Source: Faecalicatena orotica
GTDB lineage: Bacteria; Bacillota; Clostridia; Lachnospirales; Lachnospiraceae
Reading direction: 5' to 3'
Assembly: GCF_003149245.1 (NCBI RefSeq)
Contig: NZ_QGDL01000004.1
Coordinates: forward strand, 1 to 64,000
Length of the DNA: 64,000 nt
Under the pieces are notes generated by a model. It was not told where the DNA came from, made no database searches, and saw only the letters and a list, made by a program, of their open reading frames with translations. Of this stretch, positions 34,134 to 43,179 are shown piece after piece. The stretch's first letter is position 1; every line of letters begins with the position of its first letter. The position numbers were made by a program, and so were the translations under genes.

Positions 34134-35060
34134 TCAATGGCAGATGCCAACAACTGCTGTAATATTCCCATTCTTAGTTTCCACCCTAACCGTAGATGTT
34201 GGATTATCCCCTACGGTTCCGATGGTTTTGTCTCCGTCAATTTCAATTTGTTTCTGAAAATTTGTGGATATAGCACCGTTTTTTGTAATGGCTTCAAATT
34301 CAAATTCCAGCTTTTCCGGAAGTACCAGATTAATGTTATCGTTTTTATTAAATAACATCAGATCGCCGTCAACGTTTGTGTAGCACACCGACAGTCTGCC
34401 GGAATTTTCTGCTGTAAATCTGCCGAAACCGATAGCTGACTGAAATTCAGCATTGCCGCTGGTAGAAGTATAGGTGACACTTCCGTCTATTTCTTTACAC
34501 ATAACATTTCCGCATGTGGTTTTAATCCAGATCGACTCTGCCGTTAAACTGCCTAATTTGAACGTACCGCTTGTTGATGACAGATGCATCTGATCTGCCT
34601 GTGCGTGGCTGACCTGTACGGTTCCCGATGTACTGTCAATCTGGAGATCTGATACATTTAAATCGATATCAGATAAATTAATGTTTCCGTCCGTCGTTGT
34701 AATTGAAAGATTGTTTTGATAGGACAATGGTAGATAAATTTCAATATGACGGTTAAAATCGCCTTTAAAAATCGGTTTCCCGCCTTCACTGATGTGAAGA
34801 CTGTTTTTTCTCTGTTTTACTTTGGCAAAATAACTCTTCTTTTTTACCGTCATGTATTCCTTTATTATTAACGTATCGTCATCAGAATCATAAAAAGTGA
34901 TGTCTTCCTCGTCATAGGATATCGTGATATCTGATACATCAGTCAGAGAAAACCGTAATTCATTTGCAGTCTCATGGGTATCTGTCTTGGAACATCCTGC
35001 GAATAGCAGCAGGCAGAGTAATACAGGTGCACAAAATATAACATGGTTTTTAGTTATCAT
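34134..35060 (-). CDS. DUF4097-family lipoprotein
   Basis: 308 residues. Lipobox FAGC with C23. The rest is a repeated beta-strand pattern with TTDGNINLSDIDLNV, STSGTVQVSHAQ, STSGTFKLGSL, TCGNV and TSTSGNAEF, the right-handed beta-helix type of DUF4097 proteins. Anchored outside the membrane. The promoter region carries AATGAATTATTCATT (35081-35095), the same palindrome as at the upstream TetR (3) gene, which probably represses it. Function unknown. Confidence 0.8.
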   Translation of the reverse strand: MITKNHVIFCAPVLLCLLLFAGCSKTDTHETANELRFSLTDVSDITISYDEEDITFYDSDDDTLIIKEYMTVKKKSYFAKVKQRKNSLHISEGGKPIFKGDFNRHIEIYLPLSYQNNLSITTTDGNINLSDIDLNVSDLQIDSTSGTVQVSHAQADQMHLSSTSGTFKLGSLTAESIWIKTTCGNVMCKEIDGSVTYTSTSGNAEFQSAIGFGRFTAENSGRLSVCYTNVDGDLMLFNKNDNINLVLPEKLEFEFEAITKNGAISTNFQKQIEIDGDKTIGTVGDNPTSTVRVETKNGNITAVVGICH

Positions 35061-35080
35061 AAATAATCCCCCACTTTCTA

Positions 35081-35095
35081 AATGAATTATTCATT
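35081..35095. promoter_or_regulatory. TetR (3) operator at the lipoprotein promoter
   Basis: AATGAAT-T-ATTCATT is a perfect 7-1-7 palindrome, 21 bases upstream of the lipoprotein start. The same arms recur at 35820-35834. Confidence 0.7.
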
Positions 35096-35134
35096 CATAT
35101 TACTTGTAAAAATTAAAGGGCACTGTAAGCCCTG

Positions 35135-35803
35135 TTAATTTTGTTTTTTATATGCTGCTGTAATATTATCTATACATATTTTTTTAGCGCTCTCCAACGA
35201 AATTTCACTTATTTCAAAAGAGGTGTAACGCATATCCATAGCCCACCAGGACAGGGTTTCCGTGATATACATCACGTTCAGGTCCAGATCTTCCAATTGC
35301 CTGACATCTCCTCTGTCCATGAAGATAGATAAATACTGTCTCATGGCTGCAAAAAATTTCTTCCGATATTCCCGGTAATGATCACTTAAATATTTGAAAT
35401 CAAAATAATTCTTCTCGATAAACAGACAGCCTACTGCGTATTGAGCCAAAAGATCAAAAGAATCAGAGATAAGTTCCCCGAAAGTATAACCGATAGCATT
35501 ATTTTCAAGATGGCGGGAAAACTCTGTACCTATATCTTCAAATAACGTGACAATTTTAGTTTCAATTCCTATAAATAAATCATTTGTAATCGGACGTTCA
35601 AACTCGTGGTTTACAAAATCCGGATCAATGATTGAAGCCAATATGAAATTTAATATCTCCTTTTTCCCACTAAAATCGAGGTATATCGTACCAACAGAAA
35701 CCCCTACAGCCTTGGCAATATGACTGATCTGTGTTTTAGAATACCCCTGCCTTAAGAACAGCATTGCCGCCGCATCAGCAGTAATTTTCATTCGTTCGTT
35801 CAA
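35135..35803 (-). CDS. TetR-family regulator (3)
   Basis: 222 residues. Helix-turn-helix LFLRQGYSKTQISHIAKAVG and VSVGTIYLDFSGKKEILNFI. The start is taken as TTG at 35803 with GGAGG seven bases upstream; an ATG at 35791 is possible, and the frame to 35899 is too long for the family. A perfect palindrome just upstream (35820-35834) and another before the lipoprotein gene suggest that it controls both. Not a close relative of TetR (1) and (2). Confidence 0.85.
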   Translation of the reverse strand: MNERMKITADAAAMLFLRQGYSKTQISHIAKAVGVSVGTIYLDFSGKKEILNFILASIIDPDFVNHEFERPITNDLFIGIETKIVTLFEDIGTEFSRHLENNAIGYTFGELISDSFDLLAQYAVGCLFIEKNYFDFKYLSDHYREYRKKFFAAMRQYLSIFMDRGDVRQLEDLDLNVMYITETLSWWAMDMRYTSFEISEISLESAKKICIDNITAAYKKQN

Positions 35804-35819
35804 AATCGCCCCTCCTCTG

Positions 35820-35834
35820 AATGAATCATTCATT
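35820..35834. promoter_or_regulatory. TetR (3) operator at its own promoter
   Basis: AATGAAT-C-ATTCATT, a perfect 7-1-7 palindrome 17 bases upstream of the TTG start and identical in both arms to 35081-35095. Confidence 0.7.
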
Positions 35835-35913
35835 TTTATAATTTTACATCTTTTCAGTGAAATTGTCAATATGAAAATAGTCCCCCTAGAAATTAGCAAG
35901 TTATCTATAGGTA

Positions 35914-36120
35914 CTATTTTTTATCAGTCAAACCTAACATATAATCGGCAGACACATTATAAAACTTGCAAAGAGCTACAAGATAAACAATCGGTATAGA
36001 ACGCTTATCAAGTTCATATTGAGAATATGTTGTTTGAGCCACACCTAACAATTTGGATATTTTTTCTTGGGATAAATCCAGATCCTGTCGTAATTCTTTC
36101 ATCCGTTCAGGATATTTCAT
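35914..36120 (-). CDS. small XRE-family regulator (68 aa)
   Basis: A single Cro/C1-type helix-turn-helix: LRQDLDLSQEKISKLLGVAQ followed by TTYSQYELDKRSIPI, with the C-terminal NVSADYMLGLTDKK typical of stand-alone regulators of this size. The ribosome binding site is weak (GAGATGATG). No toxin or phage gene is beside it. Adjacent to the tRNA genes at the right end of the AT-rich region. Confidence 0.8.
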   Translation of the reverse strand: MKYPERMKELRQDLDLSQEKISKLLGVAQTTYSQYELDKRSIPIVYLVALCKFYNVSADYMLGLTDKK

Positions 36121-36249
36121 ATGACATCATCTCATTAATTACAGATTTTCTATTTACCCTTAAAAATTCGTTAAGGATTTGTCAACACTTTAAATACAAA
36201 AAAACAAAGGAAACACTAAATTTACAGCATTTCCTTTGCTTTACATAAG

Positions 36250-36320
36250 AGGCACAGACCGGATTTGAACCGGTGATCAGGGTGTTGCAGACCCACGCCT
36301 TACCACTTGGCTACTGCGCC
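36250..36320 (-). tRNA. tRNA-Cys (GCA)
   Basis: 71 nucleotides on the reverse strand. Acceptor GGCGCAG pairs with CTGTGCC; the anticodon loop contains CTGCAAC, giving anticodon GCA; the T loop GGTTCAAATCC is standard. The 3' end faces the AT-rich region to the left. No encoded CCA. Confidence 0.93.
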
Positions 36321-36324
36321 ATAA

Positions 36325-36396
36325 TGACCCCGACGGGAATCGAACCCGTGTTACCGCCGTGAAAGGGCGATGTCTTAACCGCTTGACCACGGGGCC
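36325..36396 (-). tRNA. tRNA-Glu (UUC)
   Basis: 72 nucleotides on the reverse strand. Acceptor GGCCCCG pairs with CGGGGTC; the anticodon loop CTTTCAC gives UUC; the T loop GGTTCGATTCC is standard. Four bases upstream of tRNA-Cys, same transcript. Confidence 0.93.
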
Positions 36397-36521
36397 ATTG
36401 TACAATATTATGCCGCTGCTTTTGCAGTGACCGTTGTTTATATTATCATATCCTTTGGTAAATTGCAAGCCCTTTTCTAAGATTTTGCCCTTAGTTTATT
36501 TAATAAGTCAGTAAAACGTAA

Positions 36522-36562
36522 AAGAAAACACCCTCTACTTTGACGAGTCAGGGTGTTTTCTT
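36522..36562 (-). terminator. terminator after the DUF3810 gene
   Basis: AAGAAAACACCCT (36522-36534) and AGGGTGTTTTCTT (36550-36562) are exact inverted repeats of 13 bases. Read on the minus strand the hairpin ends in TTTTCTTTT. It lies 74 bases beyond the stop codon. Confidence 0.8.
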
Positions 36563-36636
36563 AACATTCAGCAGGTCAACCACTTTTGGCGATTGCTCCT
36601 TTTATGTACTTAGAATAGCATAAATAATTGAAAAAG

Positions 36637-37734
36637 TCATTTTTTAAAGTAAGCCACAATCAGGTCGACCATCCTTCCATAGCTCTGCACGCCGTCTGAC
36701 TGTCCGTTTGCCTTGAGGTATGTATCGTTGACTTTATTAGAGACTTCGGCTACTGCACCGTCGTACTTTGCCCAGAACTGATTGTTGGCCTTTAGGTCAG
36801 CCTCCACGTTCCCGCCAAGCAGGGGGCGGACTTCTTCCCATGCTTCTGCATCGGCTCTGTGGAGCGCGTTCATGCTGTATACCCAGCCAGACAGGTACCC
36901 GCTGTACTGGAAGTCCACTCTTCCTGCGTCCTTGCATGCAAGAAATGCTATAAAGTTGGCTTCTTCTTCCTGCATGAATCCCCTGAGGTGGGACAATTCA
37001 TGGCAGGCGGTAAATGGAATGTTGTAGGGCGTCATATCTTTGTTATAATTCGCTTCTACCGTGAAGGGAAGGTATATCCCTGTCAGTCCCTGATAAGATA
37101 GAATCTGGGATAGCAGAAGTTTCTTAGGCGGGGGATAGTAACCCGCCAGTTCCGGGTAGTGTGTCCCAAGCTGCTTCAGTGCCTCTACCGCTTCGTCACC
37201 TTCCGGGCCATCCAGCTGCATCACACCGGAGCCGTCCCGATTCACCCTGTCTGCCCTTGCGTTCACTTCATCTGTCAGCCGGATGCATACCTGCTTCAGA
37301 TCGTCTGCCGTATATTCAGATGTATACAATCCTGCCTGTTCAGAAAAAGAATCGCTCTTGTAATTAATACCGCAGTTCATGACATAGAGAAAAAGCAGCA
37401 CCGATGCTGTCAGAAAAAGTCCTGACGCCCATTTCAGCATGACTGCACCACCCTGTTTCGACCGGAATGCCGACACACCTGCATGGATGAGTGTTCCAAT
37501 CAGAAGTACGATCAGCGTATAAAAACACAGCTCTGACAGAGACCACGGGAATAAGCCTGAAAACCGGCCAAACGTGGATACGATGACAGGATAAATATGG
37601 GCAGAATACCACTCTGCCATATCAGGTGATTTTCCTGCCCATACTGTCATGGCCGCGCTTACTGCAAGCAAAATGCATCCTGCGGTCATTCGTTTTTCTA
37701 TTGTATTATCCTTTTTTCTGCTGTTTTTTCTCAT
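36637..37734 (-). CDS. DUF3810 membrane protein with zinc-protease-like HExxH motif
   Basis: 365 residues. Three N-terminal hydrophobic helices (about 16-34, 68-88, 103-121), then a large domain holding HELSH (245-249) and, a few residues on, EEEAN (256-260), the arrangement of DUF3810 proteins. This is a gluzincin-like metal site, so a membrane-bound peptidase acting outside the cell is plausible, but no member is characterised to my knowledge. The ribosome binding site is weak (GGGAATAAAG). Single gene, with its own terminator. Confidence 0.8.
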   Translation of the reverse strand: MRKNSRKKDNTIEKRMTAGCILLAVSAAMTVWAGKSPDMAEWYSAHIYPVIVSTFGRFSGLFPWSLSELCFYTLIVLLIGTLIHAGVSAFRSKQGGAVMLKWASGLFLTASVLLFLYVMNCGINYKSDSFSEQAGLYTSEYTADDLKQVCIRLTDEVNARADRVNRDGSGVMQLDGPEGDEAVEALKQLGTHYPELAGYYPPPKKLLLSQILSYQGLTGIYLPFTVEANYNKDMTPYNIPFTACHELSHLRGFMQEEEANFIAFLACKDAGRVDFQYSGYLSGWVYSMNALHRADAEAWEEVRPLLGGNVEADLKANNQFWAKYDGAVAEVSNKVNDTYLKANGQSDGVQSYGRMVDLIVAYFKK

Positions 37735-37903
37735 CTTTATTCCCGGCTGCCTGTACCTGTTATCCTGTGTTTTTCAGTTCTTTTATTATTACATCACAGA
37801 TACTTTCAGAAGTCAATAAACCATTACCACCCTGGTTTTAATTTCCATACGTAACATAATACAACCAGTAAGCAGGCCATCCGGAAATCCTGAAGCCCCT
37901 GAA

Positions 37904-39670
37904 CTACAGTCTCGCGTCAAACAATCCGCAGAAGCTGTCAATCGGATCGATCCCCTTGAATGCATCTTCCCCTTCCATCAGATCTTCTACGAGTGCATCG
38001 AATGTCGTATCTTTGGAATCATATGTGTTGATATAGGTGCGAACCTGAGGAATATCTGCGAGCATCGTCGGCTGTCCGCATCCGATCGCCACTACCGGAA
38101 CCTCGAATACATACCACGGGATTTCCCCGCCCCCTTTTGATAATCCGAAGCTCGGTCTTCCGCCTGAAACATCACAGAGTGTAATGACAAGGTCCATGTC
38201 CTTTACGAAGTCGGCAATTGCATTCTTTCCTGCAAAATATAGGTTCACATCCGGTTTTTCCCCGGCCTCTATTTTCTTCTTCATCTGGTCCAGAGGGCTT
38301 TCATAGATGAAGGCATCAAATCCTTTGTCACACAGCCTTTGTTTTAAGGCCTCTGCCGGGTTTCCGCCGCCTGCTCCCATAAGCTTCATGAGGGCTGACA
38401 TGCCATTCTCCGCGCCTTTTACATGCACGATCATAATTCTCTTATAGCGCTCAGGTGTAAGCGGAAGGACATCTTTGTCTTTATATTTTACAAGGGTGAT
38501 GCAGTCATTGCTGATTGTCTTCTGCATTTCCTTATGCTCTTCTTTTCCAAGAACTGCATCTGCTGTTTCCGGCTGCGGCACAAGGTCTTCCTTTGCCTTT
38601 TTATGCAGGCCGAGATGTGCCTTCAGTCCGAGAATACGCGTTAAGGCCTCTCTCATTCTCTCTTCGCCGATCAAGCCATTCTTATATGCATCCAGCATCG
38701 TGTTAAAATCTTCATCCGGATCATTGAAGAACAGGAACATGTCACATCCTGAGTTGATAGATTTCGGAAGCATTTCCTTACGGGACATCCTGTCCGTCAT
38801 GGCTACCATATGGGATGCATCCGTTACCACCATTCCATTGAATCCGAGTTTCTCACGGAGAAGCACTGTCATAATCTCATGACTTAAAGTAGCAGGCATC
38901 ATATCTTCATCCTTTAAGTCAGGATTGATTGCCTTTGCGTATTCCGGCAGCATGATATGTCCGCCCATAATGGCATCCAGACCTTTATCAATCAGAGTTT
39001 TATAAACCATTCCATAGGTTTTGTCCCACTCTTCTACATCAAAATAGTTCACATTGTTGGACAGGTGCGCATCTCTGAAATCCTGTCCGTTTCCCGGGAA
39101 ATGCTTGGCGGCACATGCAAACCCGTCAATCGTATGCGCACCTTCCAGATATGCGGCGCTCATACGTGCCACACGCTCTGCATCACCGCCGAATGCACGT
39201 GACACAACTTCTGTATTTTCCCAGTTGTACAGGATATCGCTGACCGGGGCGAAAGCCATATTGCAGCCGATCGCAGCCGCCTCCTCATTCGCCATTTTGC
39301 CAAGTGCAAATGCATATTCTTCCTTATCCGTTGCAGCAATTTTAACACCGGAACCGATCATCGTTCCATCCGCACATGCCCCGTCCCCTCCTGCCTCAGT
39401 ATTGCAGGCAATGAACAGCGGGACCTTTGCATATTTCTGAAGTTTGCGGTTCTGTTCCTGTATTGCTTTTCCCGGGGCCGGATTATAACGGCAGCCTCCG
39501 AGGTGGTACTTCTCCATCAATTCCTTCAGGTACTCTTCATCATGAGATGCCGTCAGCTGGAAAAAAAGCTGTCCCACCTTCTCCTCTGCGCTCATACCGT
39601 CAATCGTTTCCTCTACCCACTTAATATCTTCCTCTGATAAAAAATACGGGTTTTGTCTCAAATCTACCAT
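37904..39670 (-). CDS. GH3 glycosidase of the NagZ (beta-N-acetylhexosaminidase) type
   Basis: 588 residues: GH3 catalytic barrel (about 15-370) plus a C-terminal alpha/beta domain. KHFPGNGQDFRDAH (189-202) contains the K-H pair and the Asp-His dyad (D200, H202) that serves as acid/base in NagZ-type enzymes; the nucleophile is D284 in VVTDASHM. No signal peptide, so it acts in the cytoplasm, on N-acetylglucosaminides by family rule. It follows the HAD gene by 63 bases on the same strand. The full-length C-terminal domain is not present in the short NagZ proteins of proteobacteria. Confidence 0.85.
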   Translation of the reverse strand: MVDLRQNPYFLSEEDIKWVEETIDGMSAEEKVGQLFFQLTASHDEEYLKELMEKYHLGGCRYNPAPGKAIQEQNRKLQKYAKVPLFIACNTEAGGDGACADGTMIGSGVKIAATDKEEYAFALGKMANEEAAAIGCNMAFAPVSDILYNWENTEVVSRAFGGDAERVARMSAAYLEGAHTIDGFACAAKHFPGNGQDFRDAHLSNNVNYFDVEEWDKTYGMVYKTLIDKGLDAIMGGHIMLPEYAKAINPDLKDEDMMPATLSHEIMTVLLREKLGFNGMVVTDASHMVAMTDRMSRKEMLPKSINSGCDMFLFFNDPDEDFNTMLDAYKNGLIGEERMREALTRILGLKAHLGLHKKAKEDLVPQPETADAVLGKEEHKEMQKTISNDCITLVKYKDKDVLPLTPERYKRIMIVHVKGAENGMSALMKLMGAGGGNPAEALKQRLCDKGFDAFIYESPLDQMKKKIEAGEKPDVNLYFAGKNAIADFVKDMDLVITLCDVSGGRPSFGLSKGGGEIPWYVFEVPVVAIGCGQPTMLADIPQVRTYINTYDSKDTTFDALVEDLMEGEDAFKGIDPIDSFCGLFDARL

Positions 39671-39733
39671 GTTATTCTCCTTTCGTCCTGCCTCTCCTGT
39701 TATATGGCTTACTGTCAGCCGTCTTGTTTTTTA

Positions 39734-40570
39734 TTACTTCAGGTTATCCATAAACTCAGCTATCTTCTTCTCCTGATAGGCACCTTCATAACTTCCGTCA
39801 AAAAGCCTCAAAGCACCCTCGTTCCGAAACTCTTCCCATGACTCATTTTCGTGGCGTACCAGAATCGGATAAAAGAACACCCCGTTTTTCGAGGCAGCTT
39901 CATAGTCCCCCGGCGCATCTCCTGTCATAAGCACATTCCTGACATTATATCCCTTTTTCACAAGTTCGCCGATACAGAATGCCTTGCTTCCCGTATCCTG
40001 TGCCAGTAAAATGTCGACATGTTTCAGCAGTCCGTACAATTCCCATTCCTCTTCTACTGCCTGCAGATTCGCAGAAGAGACAATCGCAATATCCGCCTTT
40101 TCATGTGCCGCCGCAAGTGCTTCTTTAACACCTGCAAAAGGTTTTTTCACGTCAAACGGAAGATCATTAATCTTCTCATTCACCTTTACGGACCAGGAAA
40201 GAGCCTTTTTCAGGGCAATGCTTTCTTTCTCTCTGATCGCATCAGCCAGTGCCTGGTTTGACAGTTCACTGCTTTCCTCCACCCACTTTTCCAGCGCGGG
40301 CAGATCCTCTATTTCCATATACGTTTCATGAACCTCCCCCAGCATTTTGGCAAGGCCCTTAAAGCGGTTGATTCCCCGGGTCATGGTGTACAGGTTGATC
40401 TCATTCCACCTTTCAAGAATCGGCTCTTTCCACTGCTCAAGCCCCCACTCCTCCACCATACACGGACCAAAACACCGGATGTGCTTGATATCCATTGTAT
40501 CCATTGCACAGCCGTCTGAATCCACACAGATTAAAAACTCTTTCTTCTTTTCATAATTTTTCAGATTCAT
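39734..40570 (-). CDS. HAD-superfamily hydrolase
   Basis: 278 residues with HAD motifs in order: VDSDGCAMDT (motif I, nucleophile D17), VSSAN (motif II), a lysine in the QDTGSKAFC region (motif III) and GDAPGDYEAA (motif IV). A helical cap lies between motifs I and II. It probably removes phosphate from a sugar phosphate. Promoter-proximal gene of the pair with the GH3, divergent from the AraC regulator, so the three genes look like one sugar-utilisation unit. Confidence 0.83.
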   Translation of the reverse strand: MNLKNYEKKKEFLICVDSDGCAMDTMDIKHIRCFGPCMVEEWGLEQWKEPILERWNEINLYTMTRGINRFKGLAKMLGEVHETYMEIEDLPALEKWVEESSELSNQALADAIREKESIALKKALSWSVKVNEKINDLPFDVKKPFAGVKEALAAAHEKADIAIVSSANLQAVEEEWELYGLLKHVDILLAQDTGSKAFCIGELVKKGYNVRNVLMTGDAPGDYEAASKNGVFFYPILVRHENESWEEFRNEGALRLFDGSYEGAYQEKKIAEFMDNLK

Positions 40571-40813
40571 TTTTCACTCCTCTTTTTTCCGTCCTCACCG
40601 GAATCCCGGTTTACAATCCGGCTATGATGCCTTAACTGCCACACTGTATGACTTAATTTTAAATCTTTCTTACTATTTATGTGAGGATTATTTTTAGCAA
40701 CAATCATACTTTTTTTATATATTCTTGTAATTTGCACAAAATAATACGATAATAGATAATAATACTACGATTTTTTATGAAAGTACTTTGTACCTATATG
40801 AGGAGGATTTATT

Positions 40814-42046
40814 ATGAAATATCACTCAGATCTTGAATTGTTCCAGAAGCTCCTGCAGAATTTGCATTTGAATGTATCACTTTTAAAAAAATCATCTGAC
40901 CCGGTCCCGGATATAACCCTTGGATTGTACAGCCTGATCAAAACCGATTTTGATTTTCAGGGGCAGTTCTGGAACAGGATTGAACTATTTGAAGAAAACA
41001 AAATATACAGGGTTAATAATTCATTCTGGTACCGCTATCTTCTATTTCAGCTTCCCGATACCGATGAACCCACATTTGCCCTGATCGGCCCGTATGCACT
41101 GATGAATATAAGTGAAAAAATGACTCTTGATACCGCCCGCAGGCTGAACCTTCCTGCTGCCCTGTATCCCCAGCTCCAAAAATTTTATGAGGGAATCCCA
41201 CAGCTGAGTGACGAAAGTGTCCTTCTCTCTATCATTAATGTGTTTGGCGAAAGATTCTGGGGCCGGATGGATAACTTTTCCCTGCAGGATGTGGAGAATT
41301 CTGTCATTGCCGATCTGGATCCCGTGGCAGAACGCCCGGATTATAAAGAACCTGAAGAAGCGCTCCTCAGTATGCAGATTCTGGAGGACCGCTACGCAGG
41401 CGAAAATGAACTGATGCTGGCCGTTTCCCAGGGGCAGACACTCAAGGCAGAGGCCTTTCTTAACCGTTTTGGGCAGCAGGTCATGGAAAAACGCAGTGCC
41501 GACCCGATCCGGAACGAAAAAAACTACCTGATCATCCTCAATACACTGCTAAGGAAAGCAGCTGAAAATGGAGCTGTACACCCGCTCCATATTGACAGCC
41601 TGTCTTCCCGCTTTGCCCACAGGATTGAGATGCTGGCTGCTCTGGAGAACGTTCCTGCGTTACAAAAAGAAATGGTGCATAAGTACTGCCTGCTTGTAAA
41701 GAACCATTCCATGAAAGGATACTCCCTGCTCATCCAGAAGGTCCTCACCCGCATTGACTCAGACCTGACCGCGGACCTTGGCCTGAAGGCCCAGGCAGAA
41801 CTGCTACAGGTAAATCCCAGCTATCTCTCTGCCCTCTTCAAAAAAGAAACCGGAAGCACCCTCACCGAATACGTCAATAAAAAACGCATAGAACACGCAC
41901 TGTTCCTCTTAAACTCCACAAACATGCAGATACAGACAGTCGCCCAGTACTGCGGCATCGCAGACGTAAACTACTTCACCAAAACCTTCAAAAAACTAAT
42001 CGGAAAAACCCCAAAAGAATACCGGGCAACACTAGGGCGCGTTTAA
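40814..42046 (+). CDS. AraC-family transcriptional regulator
   Basis: 410 residues. The C-terminal ~100 residues carry both AraC helix-turn-helices (GLKAQAELLQVNPSYLSALF and IQTVAQYCGIADVNYFTKTF, ending GKTPKEYR). The N-terminal ~300 residues are a sensor region like that of the AraC regulator at 8582. AGGAGG precedes the ATG. Divergent from the HAD-GH3 operon, with a 243-base AT-rich spacer that contains no gene. Confidence 0.88.
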   Translation: MKYHSDLELFQKLLQNLHLNVSLLKKSSDPVPDITLGLYSLIKTDFDFQGQFWNRIELFEENKIYRVNNSFWYRYLLFQLPDTDEPTFALIGPYALMNISEKMTLDTARRLNLPAALYPQLQKFYEGIPQLSDESVLLSIINVFGERFWGRMDNFSLQDVENSVIADLDPVAERPDYKEPEEALLSMQILEDRYAGENELMLAVSQGQTLKAEAFLNRFGQQVMEKRSADPIRNEKNYLIILNTLLRKAAENGAVHPLHIDSLSSRFAHRIEMLAALENVPALQKEMVHKYCLLVKNHSMKGYSLLIQKVLTRIDSDLTADLGLKAQAELLQVNPSYLSALFKKETGSTLTEYVNKKRIEHALFLLNSTNMQIQTVAQYCGIADVNYFTKTFKKLIGKTPKEYRATLGRV

Positions 42047-42110
42047 CCAAACAGACCATACAGCCCCCCACCGGTACGTCCCTGACCACTTTTTGCAGGC
42101 GTCCGCCCCC

Positions 42111-43154
42111 TTACAAATCATCCACCAGCGCGCTGCTTTTCGCGTAGGCGGTGCTTCGTGCCTCGAAGAAGTCTGTTTTGATCATATTTGCATTTGAGAA
42201 CTGGCTCACCCACTCCATACTTTCAGGTTCTTTTTCGTGCCCCTCGTAGATCGGCCCGAATCCGAGCCCCATGCATCTTAGGTTGCCCAGATATTGGATA
42301 TAATCGGTCACCATGTCCCGGTTCAGTCCCTGTACTTCGTCCCCGATCACGTAATGCCCCCACCGGATCTCCTGTTCACAGCCTTCTTTGATCATTTCCC
42401 TGTAAATGCGTTCCTTATCGTCTGTGAACAGCTCCGGCTCTTCCTTTTTCAGTTCCATCAGAATGCTTCTAAACAGCCACAGGTGCGTGTTCTCATCGCG
42501 GTTAATGTAACGGATTTCCTGAACTGATCCGGGCATCCTGCGGTTTCTCCCCAGATTGTAGAAAAACATGAACCCGCTGTAAAAATAAACCCCCTCCAGT
42601 ATATAGTTCGCCACTAAAGTCCGTACCAGCATTTCCGGGCTTTTTTCCTTCTGGAATTCATTGTACAGATTCCCGATGAATTCATTACGTTCCAGAAGAT
42701 GCGCATCCTCTTTCCATTGGTAGAGCACATCGTTGCGCTCCTGAGGCTCACAGATCGTATCCAGCATGTAGCTGTAGCTCTGACTGTGCACTGCCTCCTG
42801 AAAGGTCTGGATGGACAGGCAAAGGTTTACTTCGTTTGCAGTAATGTATTCTCCAATATTGGGGAGATTTGCTGTCTGGATGCTGTCCAGAAAAATCAGG
42901 AAGGACAGAATCTTATCATATGCCCTCCGCTCTGGTTTCGGCAGCACCTTATAGTCCTTCATATCCACACTCAGGTTGATTTCTTCCGGCACCCAGAAGT
43001 TATTCATCGCCTGACGGTACCAGTCGCTGACCCAGTTATATTTCATGTGGTTAAAATCATTCAGATTGGTGGTATTACCCCCGATCATTTTTCTTTTCGT
43101 TACTTCTGTATCCCCATCAGGATTGAACAGGGGCTTCTTTCTCAGTTCTGTCAT
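42111..43154 (-). CDS. nrdB: ribonucleotide reductase class I beta subunit
   Basis: 347 residues. Metal ligands and radical site are all present: D90, E120, H123 and Y127 in FQEAVHSQSYSYM, E187 in NYILEGVYF, and E221/H224 in RDENTHLW. This subunit holds the dimetal-tyrosyl radical cofactor needed by NrdA. The ATG at 43154 follows AAAAGGAG; the longer frame to 43214 would overlap the end of nrdA. It lies 25 bases downstream of nrdA. No nrdI-type flavodoxin gene is visible beside it. Confidence 0.92.
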   Translation of the reverse strand: MTELRKKPLFNPDGDTEVTKRKMIGGNTTNLNDFNHMKYNWVSDWYRQAMNNFWVPEEINLSVDMKDYKVLPKPERRAYDKILSFLIFLDSIQTANLPNIGEYITANEVNLCLSIQTFQEAVHSQSYSYMLDTICEPQERNDVLYQWKEDAHLLERNEFIGNLYNEFQKEKSPEMLVRTLVANYILEGVYFYSGFMFFYNLGRNRRMPGSVQEIRYINRDENTHLWLFRSILMELKKEEPELFTDDKERIYREMIKEGCEQEIRWGHYVIGDEVQGLNRDMVTDYIQYLGNLRCMGLGFGPIYEGHEKEPESMEWVSQFSNANMIKTDFFEARSTAYAKSSALVDDL

Positions 43155-43179
43155 TGTCGAATTTCTCCTTTTCTCTATG

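Noticed and set aside
36277-36468. 63-codon open frame over the tRNA genes
   Set aside because: It runs through both tRNA-Cys and tRNA-Glu, whose full cloverleaf features are visible.
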